A DNA stretch of 21,892 nt from the NCBI GenBank assembly GCA_029939635.1, contig JAOZSN010000009.1:8220-30111 (forward strand), given 5' to 3'. Every line of letters begins with the position of its first letter. Position 1 is the first letter of the stretch. The notes below the pieces were generated by a model. That model saw only the letters and a list, made by a program, of their open reading frames with translations, was not told where the DNA came from and ran no database searches. This stretch comes from Deltaproteobacteria bacterium (GTDB lineage Bacteria; Desulfobacterota; Desulfobulbia; Desulfobulbales; SURF-16). The translations under genes were made by a program, and so were the position numbers. This document shows, piece after piece, positions 1 through 6,841 of the stretch.

Positions 1-27
1 GGGGAATGTGACAGAGAGCGGGGTGGG

Positions 28-783
28 TTACTGGATTTTACTGTTTTGTGGCCCTTCCATGGTGGCAAAGGTGGTATAGCCATCGGCTAGGTTCTCTACG
101 GTGATGGAAAACCAGCTGATATCAGGATGGTTTTCCAGCCGTTCACCAAGCTCACAGGCCAGTCGTTCCACCGACAGGGGATTATTGGCCGGTTTGGTGG
201 TTTCAGTTGACCATTGCAGATCATGACTGGTGATTTCTTCCACCAGGTCAATAATATCCTCTATCCAGATAAAGTGGCGAAAGCGCAGGGAAATATTGGC
301 ATCTCCCCAGTGACCTAGGGATTCAGGCATGCCAAGTCTGGTCTGTTCCGTGGTGGGTGGGGCAATGGGTACCTTGATATCTAGGATGATATCCTGGCTG
401 GTATTGCCAGCACCTCGCATCTTACATGGATACTCATTAAGGAGGAGAGTGCCTGGTTTGCCCCCCTTTTTGTGGAGAAAATAGGGGAATTCAATTTCCA
501 GGTGGGATTGTTCTGCATTTAGGCGCTCTTTCATCTCTGTAAGGATGTGGCGGAAACTGGGGAGGTTTATCTCGCCATGAAATTTGTTGAGGGTCTCGAT
601 GAAGCGGCTCATGTGGGTGCCTTTAAAATGGTGGGGCAGGTTCACGGACATATTGACCGTAGCTACGCTATGTTGCAGGGAATGCGCTTTATCCAGCACT
701 GTTACCGGATAGGAGATCTCTTTGACTCCCACCTTCTCAATGCTGATTCGACGGGTATCCTGTTGGTTTTGAATGTCTTTCAT
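28..783 (-). CDS. folE2: FolE2-family (GTP cyclohydrolase IB-like) protein with altered metal site
   Basis: The protein has 251 residues and follows the GTP cyclohydrolase IB (COG1469) family from end to end. The N-terminus has the family start (MKDIQ, then D-x-R-x-I and VGVK), LPHHFKGTHMSRF lies at 49-61, and RHFIWIEDI at 169-177. Family members convert GTP to dihydroneopterin triphosphate, the first step towards folate, using a metal held by Cys, His, Glu and His. Here the CPCSK segment is replaced by APPTTEQ (141-147), the Glu before the Y-x-NP segment is gone (TTKPANNP, 195-202), and the C-terminal His-rich stretch is shortened to ENLADGYTTFA (230-240). A His remains at 158 (GHW). The frame is intact on both sides, so this is divergence rather than a frameshift. 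The start is fixed by family alignment; no Shine-Dalgarno sequence is visible before it. It is the last gene of the dksA-galT-regulator run, behind a hairpin. Family membership is firm, but GTP cyclohydrolase activity is doubtful. Confidence 0.85.
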   Translation of the reverse strand: MKDIQNQQDTRRISIEKVGVKEISYPVTVLDKAHSLQHSVATVNMSVNLPHHFKGTHMSRFIETLNKFHGEINLPSFRHILTEMKERLNAEQSHLEIEFPYFLHKKGGKPGTLLLNEYPCKMRGAGNTSQDIILDIKVPIAPPTTEQTRLGMPESLGHWGDANISLRFRHFIWIEDIIDLVEEITSHDLQWSTETTKPANNPLSVERLACELGERLENHPDISWFSITVENLADGYTTFATMEGPQNSKIQ

Positions 784-796
784 GGGGATAGGAATT

Positions 797-826
797 AGAA
801 GTCAGAATGCGCATATTCTGACTTCT
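797..826. repeat. Perfect 12-bp inverted repeat (hairpin) between response regulator and folE2
   Basis: AGAAGTCAGAAT (797-808) and its exact reverse complement (815-826) flank the 6-base loop GCGCAT. In the minus-strand transcript the hairpin lies after the response-regulator stop codon and 13 bases before the folE2 start. No T-run follows it, so it is not a typical intrinsic terminator. It may attenuate, stabilise or process the message. Confidence 0.7.
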
Positions 827-837
827 GAGTTCTTGGA

Positions 838-1188
838 TTACGAGATATGCTTTGCCACTGCCTCTTTGAGTTCGGTAAGATCAGAAGATTTAACGATATA
901 GGCCTCAGAGGCCCATGAGGCCAGATCCTGTTTGAACTCGTTATATGCTGAGCTGAGAATAACCGGTAGGTCTGGCTTTCGTTCTTTCATTTCGCGGAGG
1001 GTATCAATGCCGTTGAGACCAGGCATGTTAATGTCAAGAATGACCAGGTCAGGCGAGAGGATGTCCAATTTGTCAAGGGCTTCATCTCCTGACAGGGCAG
1101 AATGGATTTCATAGCCTTCCTCTTCTAATTCATCACGGTAGAGCAGGTGGATCGATTCTTCGTCATCAACAAGGAGAATTTTTTTCAT
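838..1188 (-). CDS. Single-domain response regulator (CheY-like receiver)
   Basis: The protein is a 116-residue receiver domain with no output domain. It has the acidic pair D8-D9 in LLVDDEE, the phosphoacceptor D52 in VILDINMPG, S79-S80 at the conserved Thr/Ser position and K100 in YIVKSS, so all residues needed for phosphotransfer are present. Such proteins act by protein contact (motor switch, kinase or phosphorelay partner) rather than by binding DNA. Its ATG overlaps the galT stop codon by four bases (ATGA), with GAGG seven bases upstream inside galT, so translation is probably coupled to galT. No histidine kinase lies in the window, so the input and target are unknown. Confidence 0.93.
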   Translation of the reverse strand: MKKILLVDDEESIHLLYRDELEEEGYEIHSALSGDEALDKLDILSPDLVILDINMPGLNGIDTLREMKERKPDLPVILSSAYNEFKQDLASWASEAYIVKSSDLTELKEAVAKHIS

Positions 1189-2183
1189 ATCTTAGCCTCG
1201 CGTAGAAATTTAGCAGATTCTTCTGGTGGGGTGGGGTTGATGTAAAAACCACTGCCCCATTCAAAACCAGCAATTTTGGTGAGCTTGGGCATGATCTCAA
1301 AATGCCAGTGGTAATGTTTCAGGGGATCCGAGCGTAATGGTGATGTATGGAGGACAAAATTATAAGGAACATTGGGGATACAGGCCTCCAAACGATGCAT
1401 GGCCTCGGAGAAAATGGCAGTGAGTGCCTCAAAAGATTCTTGGCTCTGGGTGCTGTAGAGGCTGGAATGTGCTTTTGGTAAGATCCACATCTCAAAAGGT
1501 GAGCGTGGGGCGTAGGGCGTAATAACAATGAAATGGCTGTTTTCACAGACCACCCGTTCCTGCTGTTTGGTTTCCTGACGGATGATGTCACAGAAGATAC
1601 AGCGTTCCTTATAATGGTAATAGGAGAGACAACCTGCCAGCTCTGAAACAATCATCCGCGGTAGGATGGGTAGCGCTACGAGTTGGGAATGGGAATGTTC
1701 CAGGGATGCTCCGGCTGCCAGTCCATGGTTTTTAAAGACCATGACATATTTGAAACGTGGATCTTTGCCCAGATCCACCAGTCTATCACGAAAGGCCAGG
1801 AAGACGTTACACATCTTATCCAATGATAGGTTGGAAAAGGTTTCGTCATGGTTCGGTGTCTCAACGATAACCTCATGGGCACCAATGCCATTCATCTTGT
1901 CATAGAGACCTTCGCCCTCTTTGTTCAAATCTCCTTCAATGATCAGGGCAGGGTATTTATTGGGGACAACACGGAGATTCCAGCCCGGTGTATCTGGCTG
2001 GCGGTGGGGATCACCAAGAGCATGCACCTCCGGGGGGGTTGTCTTTTCATTGCCAGGGCAGAGTGGGCAGAAACCTCCCTTGGCAGGGACATCATCAATG
2101 ATGAAATCCGTAGGACGTTTTCCCCGTTCCTTGGCAATGATAATCCATCTCCCCAGAATGGGGTCTTTACGTAATTCAGGCAT
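1185..2183 (-). CDS. galT: Galactose-1-phosphate uridylyltransferase
   Basis: The 332-residue protein belongs to the HIT-superfamily GalT family, which moves UMP from UDP-glucose to galactose-1-phosphate in the Leloir pathway. The N-terminal half shows a zinc pair C39-x-x-C42 (CPLC), H112 in VETPNH and the active-site sequence HSHSQ at 163-167, where H163 should bind zinc and H165 should carry the uridylyl group. The C-terminal half has a second Cys pair, C195-x-x-C198, and the HYHWHFEIMP segment near 290-299. The ATG has AGGA about eight bases upstream. It sits 41 bases after dksA and overlaps the response regulator by four bases. Some close relatives act on other sugar phosphates (for example ADP-glucose phosphorylase), so the exact sugar is inferred; no galK or galE is in the window. 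Confidence 0.9.
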   Translation of the reverse strand: MPELRKDPILGRWIIIAKERGKRPTDFIIDDVPAKGGFCPLCPGNEKTTPPEVHALGDPHRQPDTPGWNLRVVPNKYPALIIEGDLNKEGEGLYDKMNGIGAHEVIVETPNHDETFSNLSLDKMCNVFLAFRDRLVDLGKDPRFKYVMVFKNHGLAAGASLEHSHSQLVALPILPRMIVSELAGCLSYYHYKERCIFCDIIRQETKQQERVVCENSHFIVITPYAPRSPFEMWILPKAHSSLYSTQSQESFEALTAIFSEAMHRLEACIPNVPYNFVLHTSPLRSDPLKHYHWHFEIMPKLTKIAGFEWGSGFYINPTPPEESAKFLREAKI

Positions 2184-2224
2184 AGTTTTTTCCTGTCAAG
2201 TGAGAAGCCGTCAAACAGCGTGTC

Positions 2225-2587
2225 TCAACCAGCCTTGGCTTTTTCGTAGTTTTCTTGGTTTGTCTTACAGGCGATGCATAGGGTGGTAACAGGGCGAGCC
2301 TCAAGGCGGGCATCGCTGATATCATCTCCACAGTCATCACAGATACCGAATTCTTCTTCTTCTATACGGGTGAGTGCTTTTTTGATCTTTGATAAAAGTT
2401 TACGCTCACGATCTCGGATGCGTAACTCAAAATTTCGGTCTGATTCCGCTGTGGCCCGGTCTGCGGGGTCAGGGAAATTACCAGCACTATCATTCATTTC
2501 ATTGAGAGTTTTACTGGCCCCTTCCATGATCTCAGCGCTCATTGCTTCCAGCTTTTCTTTGAAATGTTGCAGTTTTTTAGAATCCAT
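2225..2587 (-). CDS. dksA: DksA/TraR-family RNA polymerase-binding transcription factor
   Basis: The protein has 120 residues. DksA enters the secondary channel of RNA polymerase and, with ppGpp, adjusts initiation at rRNA and amino-acid promoters. The coiled-coil tip motif DxxDxA is present (D40-P-A-D43-R-A45), followed by the family stretch LRIRDRERKLL. A four-Cys zinc finger is formed by C83, C86, C104 and C107 (CDDC ... CIAC). It is about 30 residues shorter than the E. coli protein at the N-terminus, as is usual for many non-enteric DksA proteins. AGGAG lies about eight bases before the ATG. It probably heads the transcript dksA-galT-response regulator. Confidence 0.93.
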   Translation of the reverse strand: MDSKKLQHFKEKLEAMSAEIMEGASKTLNEMNDSAGNFPDPADRATAESDRNFELRIRDRERKLLSKIKKALTRIEEEEFGICDDCGDDISDARLEARPVTTLCIACKTNQENYEKAKAG

Positions 2588-2623
2588 ATCTACATCTCCT
2601 TACAAAATATAAATGTCTCCCGT

Positions 2624-2651
2624 ACATTATGGGATAGGTTTTCTCTACCAA
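2624..2651 (-). promoter_or_regulatory. Possible sigma-70-type promoter for dksA-galT
   Basis: Read on the minus strand, TTGGTA (2651-2646) and TAATGT (2629-2624) are separated by 16 bases and lie about 40 bases upstream of the dksA ATG. The match to consensus is moderate. The spacing to the gene is sensible, but the call is by eye only. Confidence 0.35.
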
Positions 2652-2765
2652 AGAATTTGCCATTAAAACGTAAAACACGAATTTTTTATACTTATTCAGT
2701 ATAGGTTAAAATGTTACGAAAAACTAGGATTGTAACTGTTGGTTTCTAATATTTTTTTGTATGTA

Positions 2766-3251
2766 TCAGCGGCAGAATGTGCCACTTTTGCCGCCAGTTT
2801 TTCGCAGCAGAAAGGTGTCTGTGATTTCCATCCTTTTATCAACGGCCTTACACATGTCGTAGATAGTGAGGGCGGCAATACTGGCAGCAGTAAGTGCTTC
2901 CATCTCCACCCCTGTTTTTCCGGTAATGCCCACCGTTGCCTTGATGGTGATGGCATTATTTTCGGCATTAAGCTGAAAATAAATATCTGCCTTGGTAATA
3001 GGTAAAGGATGGGTCAAAGGGATTAGACTGTCAACCTTTTTTGCTGCCATTATGCCAGCAAGTCTGGCCACAGCCAGCACATCACCCTTGGCAATGGTGC
3101 CTTCCTGTACCATTTTAAAGCATTGCTGGGTCATGGTTATAATGCTCTGCGCTGTAGCCTCACGGGTTGTTTCTTGTTTGGCGCTCACGTCAACCATACG
3201 GGCATTGCCTGCCTCGTCAAAATGGTTGAAGGATGGGTTGTCATTACTCAT
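2766..3251 (-). CDS. moaC: Cyclic pyranopterin monophosphate synthase
   Basis: The 161-residue protein matches MoaC throughout. MoaC converts the 3',8-cyclo-GTP made by MoaA into cyclic pyranopterin monophosphate, an early step of molybdenum cofactor synthesis. Residues equivalent to the E. coli active site are all visible: K55 (AKGDVL), H81 (LTHPL), D132 and K135 (YDMCKA), and K151 (RKTGGKSG). The GKTGVEMEAL signature is at 111-120. The ATG overlaps the end of dnaJ by eight bases (ATGAGTAA contains both the start of moaC and the stop of dnaJ), so translation is probably coupled. No other moa or moe gene is present here. Confidence 0.95.
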   Translation of the reverse strand: MSNDNPSFNHFDEAGNARMVDVSAKQETTREATAQSIITMTQQCFKMVQEGTIAKGDVLAVARLAGIMAAKKVDSLIPLTHPLPITKADIYFQLNAENNAITIKATVGITGKTGVEMEALTAASIAALTIYDMCKAVDKRMEITDTFLLRKTGGKSGTFCR

Positions 3252-4353
3252 GAGTTACCTTCTTGAAGAGGCGGGAAAAAAAACCTTCGTCAGAATTTTT
3301 TGCCTCTTCGATTTTGGCAAATTCATTCAATAACTCTACCTGTTTTTTGGTGAGTTTTTCAGGGATAAGCACCTTACTTTCAATGATCATATTGCCATTA
3401 CCCTTGGTGCGCAGACTTGGGGCACCCTCTCCCTTAATGGTGAAGGATTGTCCCGGTTGGGTACCAGCAGGAAAGGTAAAGGATGTCTCTCCATGGATGG
3501 TGGGAATATCAATGGTACATCCTAAGGTTGCCTGGCTCATGGAAAGAGGGAAGAGAAGGTAAATGATGTCTCCTTCCCGTTGAAAGTATTCATGCTGGTC
3601 AACATGGATGACCACATAGAGATCACCAGAAGGGCCACCCCTGCGGCCTCCCTCGCCTTCACCTCGTAATCGCATACGGGCGCCAGTATCAACGCCTGCT
3701 GGGATTTTTAACGATACTTTTTTGGTCTTGCGGATAAGACCTCCACCATGGCAGTCAGCACAGGGGGCGGTGATTACCTGTCCCTGGCCTTGGCAGTCAG
3801 GGCAGGGTGTGGCCACTCTGAAGAAGCCTTGGGAGCGGCTCACCTGACCAGTGCCACGACAGGTGGCGCAGGTTTGTGGTTTGTGGCCAGGACGAACACC
3901 AGTACCCTCACAGGTCCAGCATGTTTCGCGCTTGGTGATGTCAATCTCTTGTTCAGTGCCATGGACGGCATCCATAAAAGAGATGGTCAGGTCGTAACGG
4001 AGGTCAGCCCCCTGCATGGGGCCATTGTGATCTCGGCGGGAACCGCCAAAGCCAAACATGTCACCAAAAATGTCGCCAAAATTGGAAAAGATGTCCTCAA
4101 AATTGCCAGAACCACCCCTGAACCCAGAGTTTTTCAGACCTTCAGCACCATACTGGTCGTAAATTTGGCGTTTTTCCTCATTACAGAGAACTTCATAGGC
4201 CTCAGCGGCCTTCTTGAAGTTTTCTTCAGCCTCTGTATCGCCAGGATTGCGATCCGGGTGAAACTTCATGGCACGTTTGCGGTACGCCTTTTTGATCTCC
4301 GCAGCACTGGCTGTTTTTTCTACACCGAGGGTTTGGTAAAAATCTTGATCCAT
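3244..4353 (-). CDS. dnaJ: Chaperone DnaJ (Hsp40)
   Basis: The 369-residue protein is a full type I J-protein. It has a J domain at about 5-69 with HPD at 32-34, a Gly/Phe-rich linker at about 77-105, and four CxxC repeats (C145/148, C162/165, C184/187, C198/201) followed by the substrate-binding C-terminal domains. It delivers unfolded clients to DnaK and stimulates its ATPase. No dnaK or grpE is adjacent; it lies between rpoZ and moaC instead. The ATG is fixed by the family N-terminus (DFYQTLGV), but no Shine-Dalgarno sequence is visible before it. A 40-bp palindrome lies 30-69 bases upstream. It may be the main DnaJ or a second copy; the window cannot tell. Confidence 0.95.
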   Translation of the reverse strand: MDQDFYQTLGVEKTASAAEIKKAYRKRAMKFHPDRNPGDTEAEENFKKAAEAYEVLCNEEKRQIYDQYGAEGLKNSGFRGGSGNFEDIFSNFGDIFGDMFGFGGSRRDHNGPMQGADLRYDLTISFMDAVHGTEQEIDITKRETCWTCEGTGVRPGHKPQTCATCRGTGQVSRSQGFFRVATPCPDCQGQGQVITAPCADCHGGGLIRKTKKVSLKIPAGVDTGARMRLRGEGEGGRRGGPSGDLYVVIHVDQHEYFQREGDIIYLLFPLSMSQATLGCTIDIPTIHGETSFTFPAGTQPGQSFTIKGEGAPSLRTKGNGNMIIESKVLIPEKLTKKQVELLNEFAKIEEAKNSDEGFFSRLFKKVTHE

Positions 4354-4382
4354 GGGATGATATGAAAATGTGGAATGAGTTC

Positions 4383-4422
4383 TAGGTCACCTTGAATAAT
4401 AGCTATTATTTAAGGTGACCTA
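4383..4422. repeat. 40-bp near-perfect palindrome upstream of dnaJ
   Basis: The arm TAGGTCACCTT (4383-4393) and its reverse complement (4412-4422) enclose GAATAATAG / CTATTATTT, giving twenty facing pairs of which only 4394/4411 is not Watson-Crick (G-T). No T-run follows on either strand. The core ACCTTGAATAAT...GCTATT recurs at the ends of the 16428-16569 element, so this looks like a short member of the same repeat family. An operator for dnaJ is the alternative. Confidence 0.8.
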
Positions 4423-4532
4423 TGTTTTGGGAAATAAAGAATGAGGCACGATGGTGCTGGCCACTTTGGGACTCTCGTTAGACGATTCCCACCACTTTAT
4501 TTATGTGAAGAAGATCTTCCTTGGGGAAGAAG

Positions 4533-4811
4533 CTACGCCTGAACAGGGGTTGCCTGCTCTGCTTCGCTATCGGTGGTCTCCGCCTCTGTCTCGACAACCG
4601 GTGGAATGCCGATGGTAGAGATATTGTCAAAGCTTACCTCTCCGGCAGCAATCTCTCGTAGGGTCATGACAATTTCTTTGTTTTTACCCGAGGTAAGAAA
4701 GGGCTGCCCTTTCCGGTGTTGCTTTACACGTTTGACGCCAAGATGGATAAGGGAAAAACGGTTTTCGTTACCAATTTTTTGCAGACAATCTTCAACGGTA
4801 ATACGAGCCAT
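4533..4811 (-). CDS. rpoZ: RNA polymerase omega subunit
   Basis: The 92-residue protein begins MARITVEDCLQKI and contains NRFSLIHLGVKRVKQ and VMTLREIAAGEVSF, matching omega, the small subunit that binds beta-prime and helps assemble RNA polymerase. The last 25 residues or so form an acidic Ala/Glu/Thr-rich tail. A strong AGGAGG lies six bases before the ATG, and a convincing promoter lies about 85 bases upstream. It is the first gene of the minus-strand block, with dnaJ following after 180 bases. Confidence 0.94.
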   Translation of the reverse strand: MARITVEDCLQKIGNENRFSLIHLGVKRVKQHRKGQPFLTSGKNKEIVMTLREIAAGEVSFDNISTIGIPPVVETEAETTDSEAEQATPVQA

Positions 4812-5189
4812 GGGCTCCTCCTGGTTAAACCTATACTTGTCTCAGGGGGATAAGGTATCTCTCCTGATTGTTGACGGACTAAAACCGGATAAATATATAC
4901 ATGTTTTTAGGTTTGGCAACATTTTTATTTAATTCCTCGTTGTGAAAGCGTAATACATGTATGGCATGAGTCGTGCATTGATTTTATGGGAAATCACCTT
5001 TGCTGGGAAAAAAATGCAGGATTGACTCTATCTTGCGAGCATCTTTTTTCTGTTAACATCGTGTTATGAAAGGTTATTTGTCTTTGGAAAGACCGAGCGT
5101 ACTCTGATGTTTACTTGGCAGGTGAATCATAAGTAGTGGTCAGAGAAGTAACTGTCGGCATATATTTTGACACCAGCAGGGGAGAAATG
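4812..5189. other. Divergent intergenic control region, rpoZ / lipoprotein operon
   Basis: This 378-base stretch has no convincing gene. It holds the rpoZ promoter on the minus strand. On the plus side there is a small inverted repeat GTCTTTGGAAAGAC (5080-5093) and a TTGACA (5167-5172) that is too close to the start codon and lacks a suitable -10 box. I could not place a plus-strand promoter with confidence. Confidence 0.6.
4892..4919 (-). promoter_or_regulatory. Sigma-70-type promoter for rpoZ
   Basis: On the minus strand TTGCCA (4919-4914) is followed after 16 bases by TATATT (4897-4892). Each box differs from consensus at one position. Transcription would start near 4885, giving a leader of about 75 bases that ends in the strong AGGAGG of rpoZ. 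Confidence 0.6.
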
Positions 5190-5384
5190 ATGCGAATAGT
5201 ATTGGTAATAGCCTTAACTCTGATCCTGGCAGGATGCAGTGGAGATTTTATGGCTGAGTTACATCCTGATAAGATGGTGCCGGTGTATTACCCGGCCGCA
5301 ACAGCACAATCTTCCATAGAAAAGGAATATGGTCCCACCTTCCGCTCTGTGGCAGGTGACTATCCCGAGTATCAATTTAATTGA
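5190..5384 (+). CDS. Small lipoprotein, first gene of FlgO-like cluster
   Basis: The protein has 64 residues: a hydrophobic signal (MRIVLVIALTLILAGC) ending in a clear lipobox LAGC, then about 48 polar residues including HPDKMVPVYYP. It should be lipid-modified on the Cys and held in the inner or outer membrane. Two ATGs occur in tandem (5187 and 5190); the second has better spacing to the AGGGGAG just upstream. The open frame extends back to 5136, but that extension would bury the signal sequence. It lies 22 bases before the first FlgO-like gene and is presumably its co-transcribed partner. I do not recognise a family for the mature part. Confidence 0.75.
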   Translation: MRIVLVIALTLILAGCSGDFMAELHPDKMVPVYYPAATAQSSIEKEYGPTFRSVAGDYPEYQFN

Positions 5385-5406
5385 TATTATTTTTACGAGG
5401 TTCCCT

Positions 5407-6189
5407 ATGAAAAGATATGTTCTCTGCTTCTGTGCTGTACTGTTTGTTTTTGTCTCTGTGCAGGCTCCGGCGGCAGCACGGCGGCAGCATGATTTGTCCG
5501 GTGATGATATTCCCAGCCAACAGGAGATGTCTTCTGCTGTGCAGTATGGTCAATATGTTCATAATTACCCGCATCAATTGTCGGCTGATTATGTCTATCG
5601 GACTCCTCGGGTCTTTGGTCCAGCCGCAAAGCAAAATGTAGCAGCTGTTAAGGTTAAAAAGAATGATAGTAAGGATTCTGCTGCTGCGGGGAATCGTCTG
5701 CGCTACCAGGTTGTTGATTTGGTTGGCCAGATCATTACTGGCAGTAAAGAGCCCTTGGCTGGAGAGGTGCAGGTTCTGGTGGCCAGTTTTGTTAATTTAA
5801 ACAGCATGTATGAGACTTCTTCTTTTGGACGCTATCTTGGGGAGCAGGTACTACACGAGCTCCAGCGCGCCCGGGTGGATGTGGTGGATGAGCGGATGAT
5901 GGCTGGCATGGAAATAAGCAAGGGGCATGGGGAGTATGTTCTCAGTCGTGATATGGCTGAGCTTAACTATGTGCATCATGCCGACGCTGTGTTGGCTGGC
6001 ACCTATTCCGTGGCTGACGACCAGATTTTTGTCAATGCTCGTTTATTGGCAAATGGCAGTGGCTTGCTGCTATCAAGTGCCAGCGTGGTTTTTGCCCTTG
6101 ATCCGGTTTCAGCTGCTCTACTGGCAGATGGTGCTGCTCCTATGCGGGTGGCGGTACCTGTGTCCGTACCTGTGCGGGCCATGCCTTAG
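5407..6189 (+). CDS. Exported FlgO-domain protein (paralogue 1)
   Basis: The 260-residue protein has a signal sequence MKRYVLCFCAVLFVFVSVQA with a likely signal peptidase I site near AAA (22-24) and no lipobox. A variable, basic linker runs to about 115. A FlgO-type domain follows at 120-230, with VLVASFVNL, YETSSFGR (135-142), a G-EYVLSRD segment (175-182), ADAVLAGTY and a VNARLL strand. FlgO of Vibrio is an outer-membrane protein that supports the flagellum; relatives share a TolB-N/CsgG-like fold. The start at 5407 has ACGAGG six bases upstream; the open frame reaches back to 5329, overlapping the previous gene, but that extension lacks a signal peptide. The tail is rich in Val and Pro (VPVSVPVRAMP). 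The family call is from sequence pattern, and the role here is unknown. Confidence 0.8.
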   Translation: MKRYVLCFCAVLFVFVSVQAPAAARRQHDLSGDDIPSQQEMSSAVQYGQYVHNYPHQLSADYVYRTPRVFGPAAKQNVAAVKVKKNDSKDSAAAGNRLRYQVVDLVGQIITGSKEPLAGEVQVLVASFVNLNSMYETSSFGRYLGEQVLHELQRARVDVVDERMMAGMEISKGHGEYVLSRDMAELNYVHHADAVLAGTYSVADDQIFVNARLLANGSGLLLSSASVVFALDPVSAALLADGAAPMRVAVPVSVPVRAMP

Positions 6190-6229
6190 TCAGAATTTAG
6201 AAAATAGAAGAAAGAAGTCAGGAGATAGA

Positions 6230-6832
6230 ATGGGAAAAAAAAGTAATGGCAAGTGTTTGTTGAAGCAATCCCTCCTCCTTGCCTTATGTGCAGTTTTTTT
6301 ATTGGTTGGCTGTGTGGGGCCACGTTCAGGTGGAACAGCCTCGGTTGCCACCCCTGATTTCTTTGGTTTTAGTGAGTATCTCGCTGAGCAGTTGGTGGCA
6401 AATAGTACAACTGCTGTGCAGGGTGAAAAGGTTATTTTGGCCACTATGGTAAGGCTTGATGACTTGTATGATACCAGTTCTTTTGGTCGAGTAATGACTG
6501 AATCTCTGGCCACCAGCCTCTTTCGTCACGGTTTTCGGGTGGCTGAGGTCCGTAAGGCGCCATCGCTGTTTGTAAAAGGTGGTCAGGGCGAATTTTTTCT
6601 TACTCGTGATGTTGCCCTCATGGCCCAAAGCCAGGAGGTTCAGGCCATTGTTACCGGGACATACACCCTCACCCCCACCACGGTTATTATCAATGTCCGC
6701 TTATTAGAAGCTGCCTCAGAGGAGGTGCTTTCGGTGGCAGGTATGGAGTTGCAACGCAGTCATACAATCAATTATCTGCTCACTGAAAAGGGGCAGATAA
6801 TTGATGCCCAGTTGTCTGTCTTGGAGAGGTAG
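6230..6832 (+). CDS. FlgO-domain lipoprotein (paralogue 2)
   Basis: The 200-residue protein starts at an ATG with AGGAG five bases upstream; the long in-frame extension back to 5927 merely overlaps the preceding gene. A signal segment ends in the lipobox LVGC (C28). The mature part is almost entirely a FlgO-type domain: VILATMVRL, YDTSSFGR (80-87), GEFFLTRD (120-127), AIVTGTY (139-145) and INVRLLE (154-160). These segments line up one-to-one with paralogue 1, so the pair arose by tandem duplication. It is 40 bases downstream of paralogue 1 and 9 bases upstream of the next lipoprotein gene. It is probably an outer-membrane-anchored periplasmic protein. Confidence 0.82.
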   Translation: MGKKSNGKCLLKQSLLLALCAVFLLVGCVGPRSGGTASVATPDFFGFSEYLAEQLVANSTTAVQGEKVILATMVRLDDLYDTSSFGRVMTESLATSLFRHGFRVAEVRKAPSLFVKGGQGEFFLTRDVALMAQSQEVQAIVTGTYTLTPTTVIINVRLLEAASEEVLSVAGMELQRSHTINYLLTEKGQIIDAQLSVLER

Positions 6833-6841
6833 GAGAGGAAT

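Noticed and set aside
547..798. Plus-strand open frame of 83 codons inside folE2
   Set aside because: It lies fully opposite a well-conserved family gene, has no recognisable motif, and its composition mirrors the antisense of folE2.
3748..4365. Plus-strand open frame of 205 codons opposite dnaJ
   Set aside because: It is long only because of the codon use of dnaJ on the other strand; it resembles no protein family and has no ribosome-binding site.
5167..5172. TTGACA as a -35 box for the lipoprotein operon
   Set aside because: At the right distance downstream it meets the ribosome-binding site and start codon, with no -10-like sequence.
5927..6229. N-terminal extension of FlgO paralogue 2
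   Set aside because: It overlaps paralogue 1 in another frame. The ATG at 6230 has a good Shine-Dalgarno sequence and is followed directly by a lipoprotein signal.
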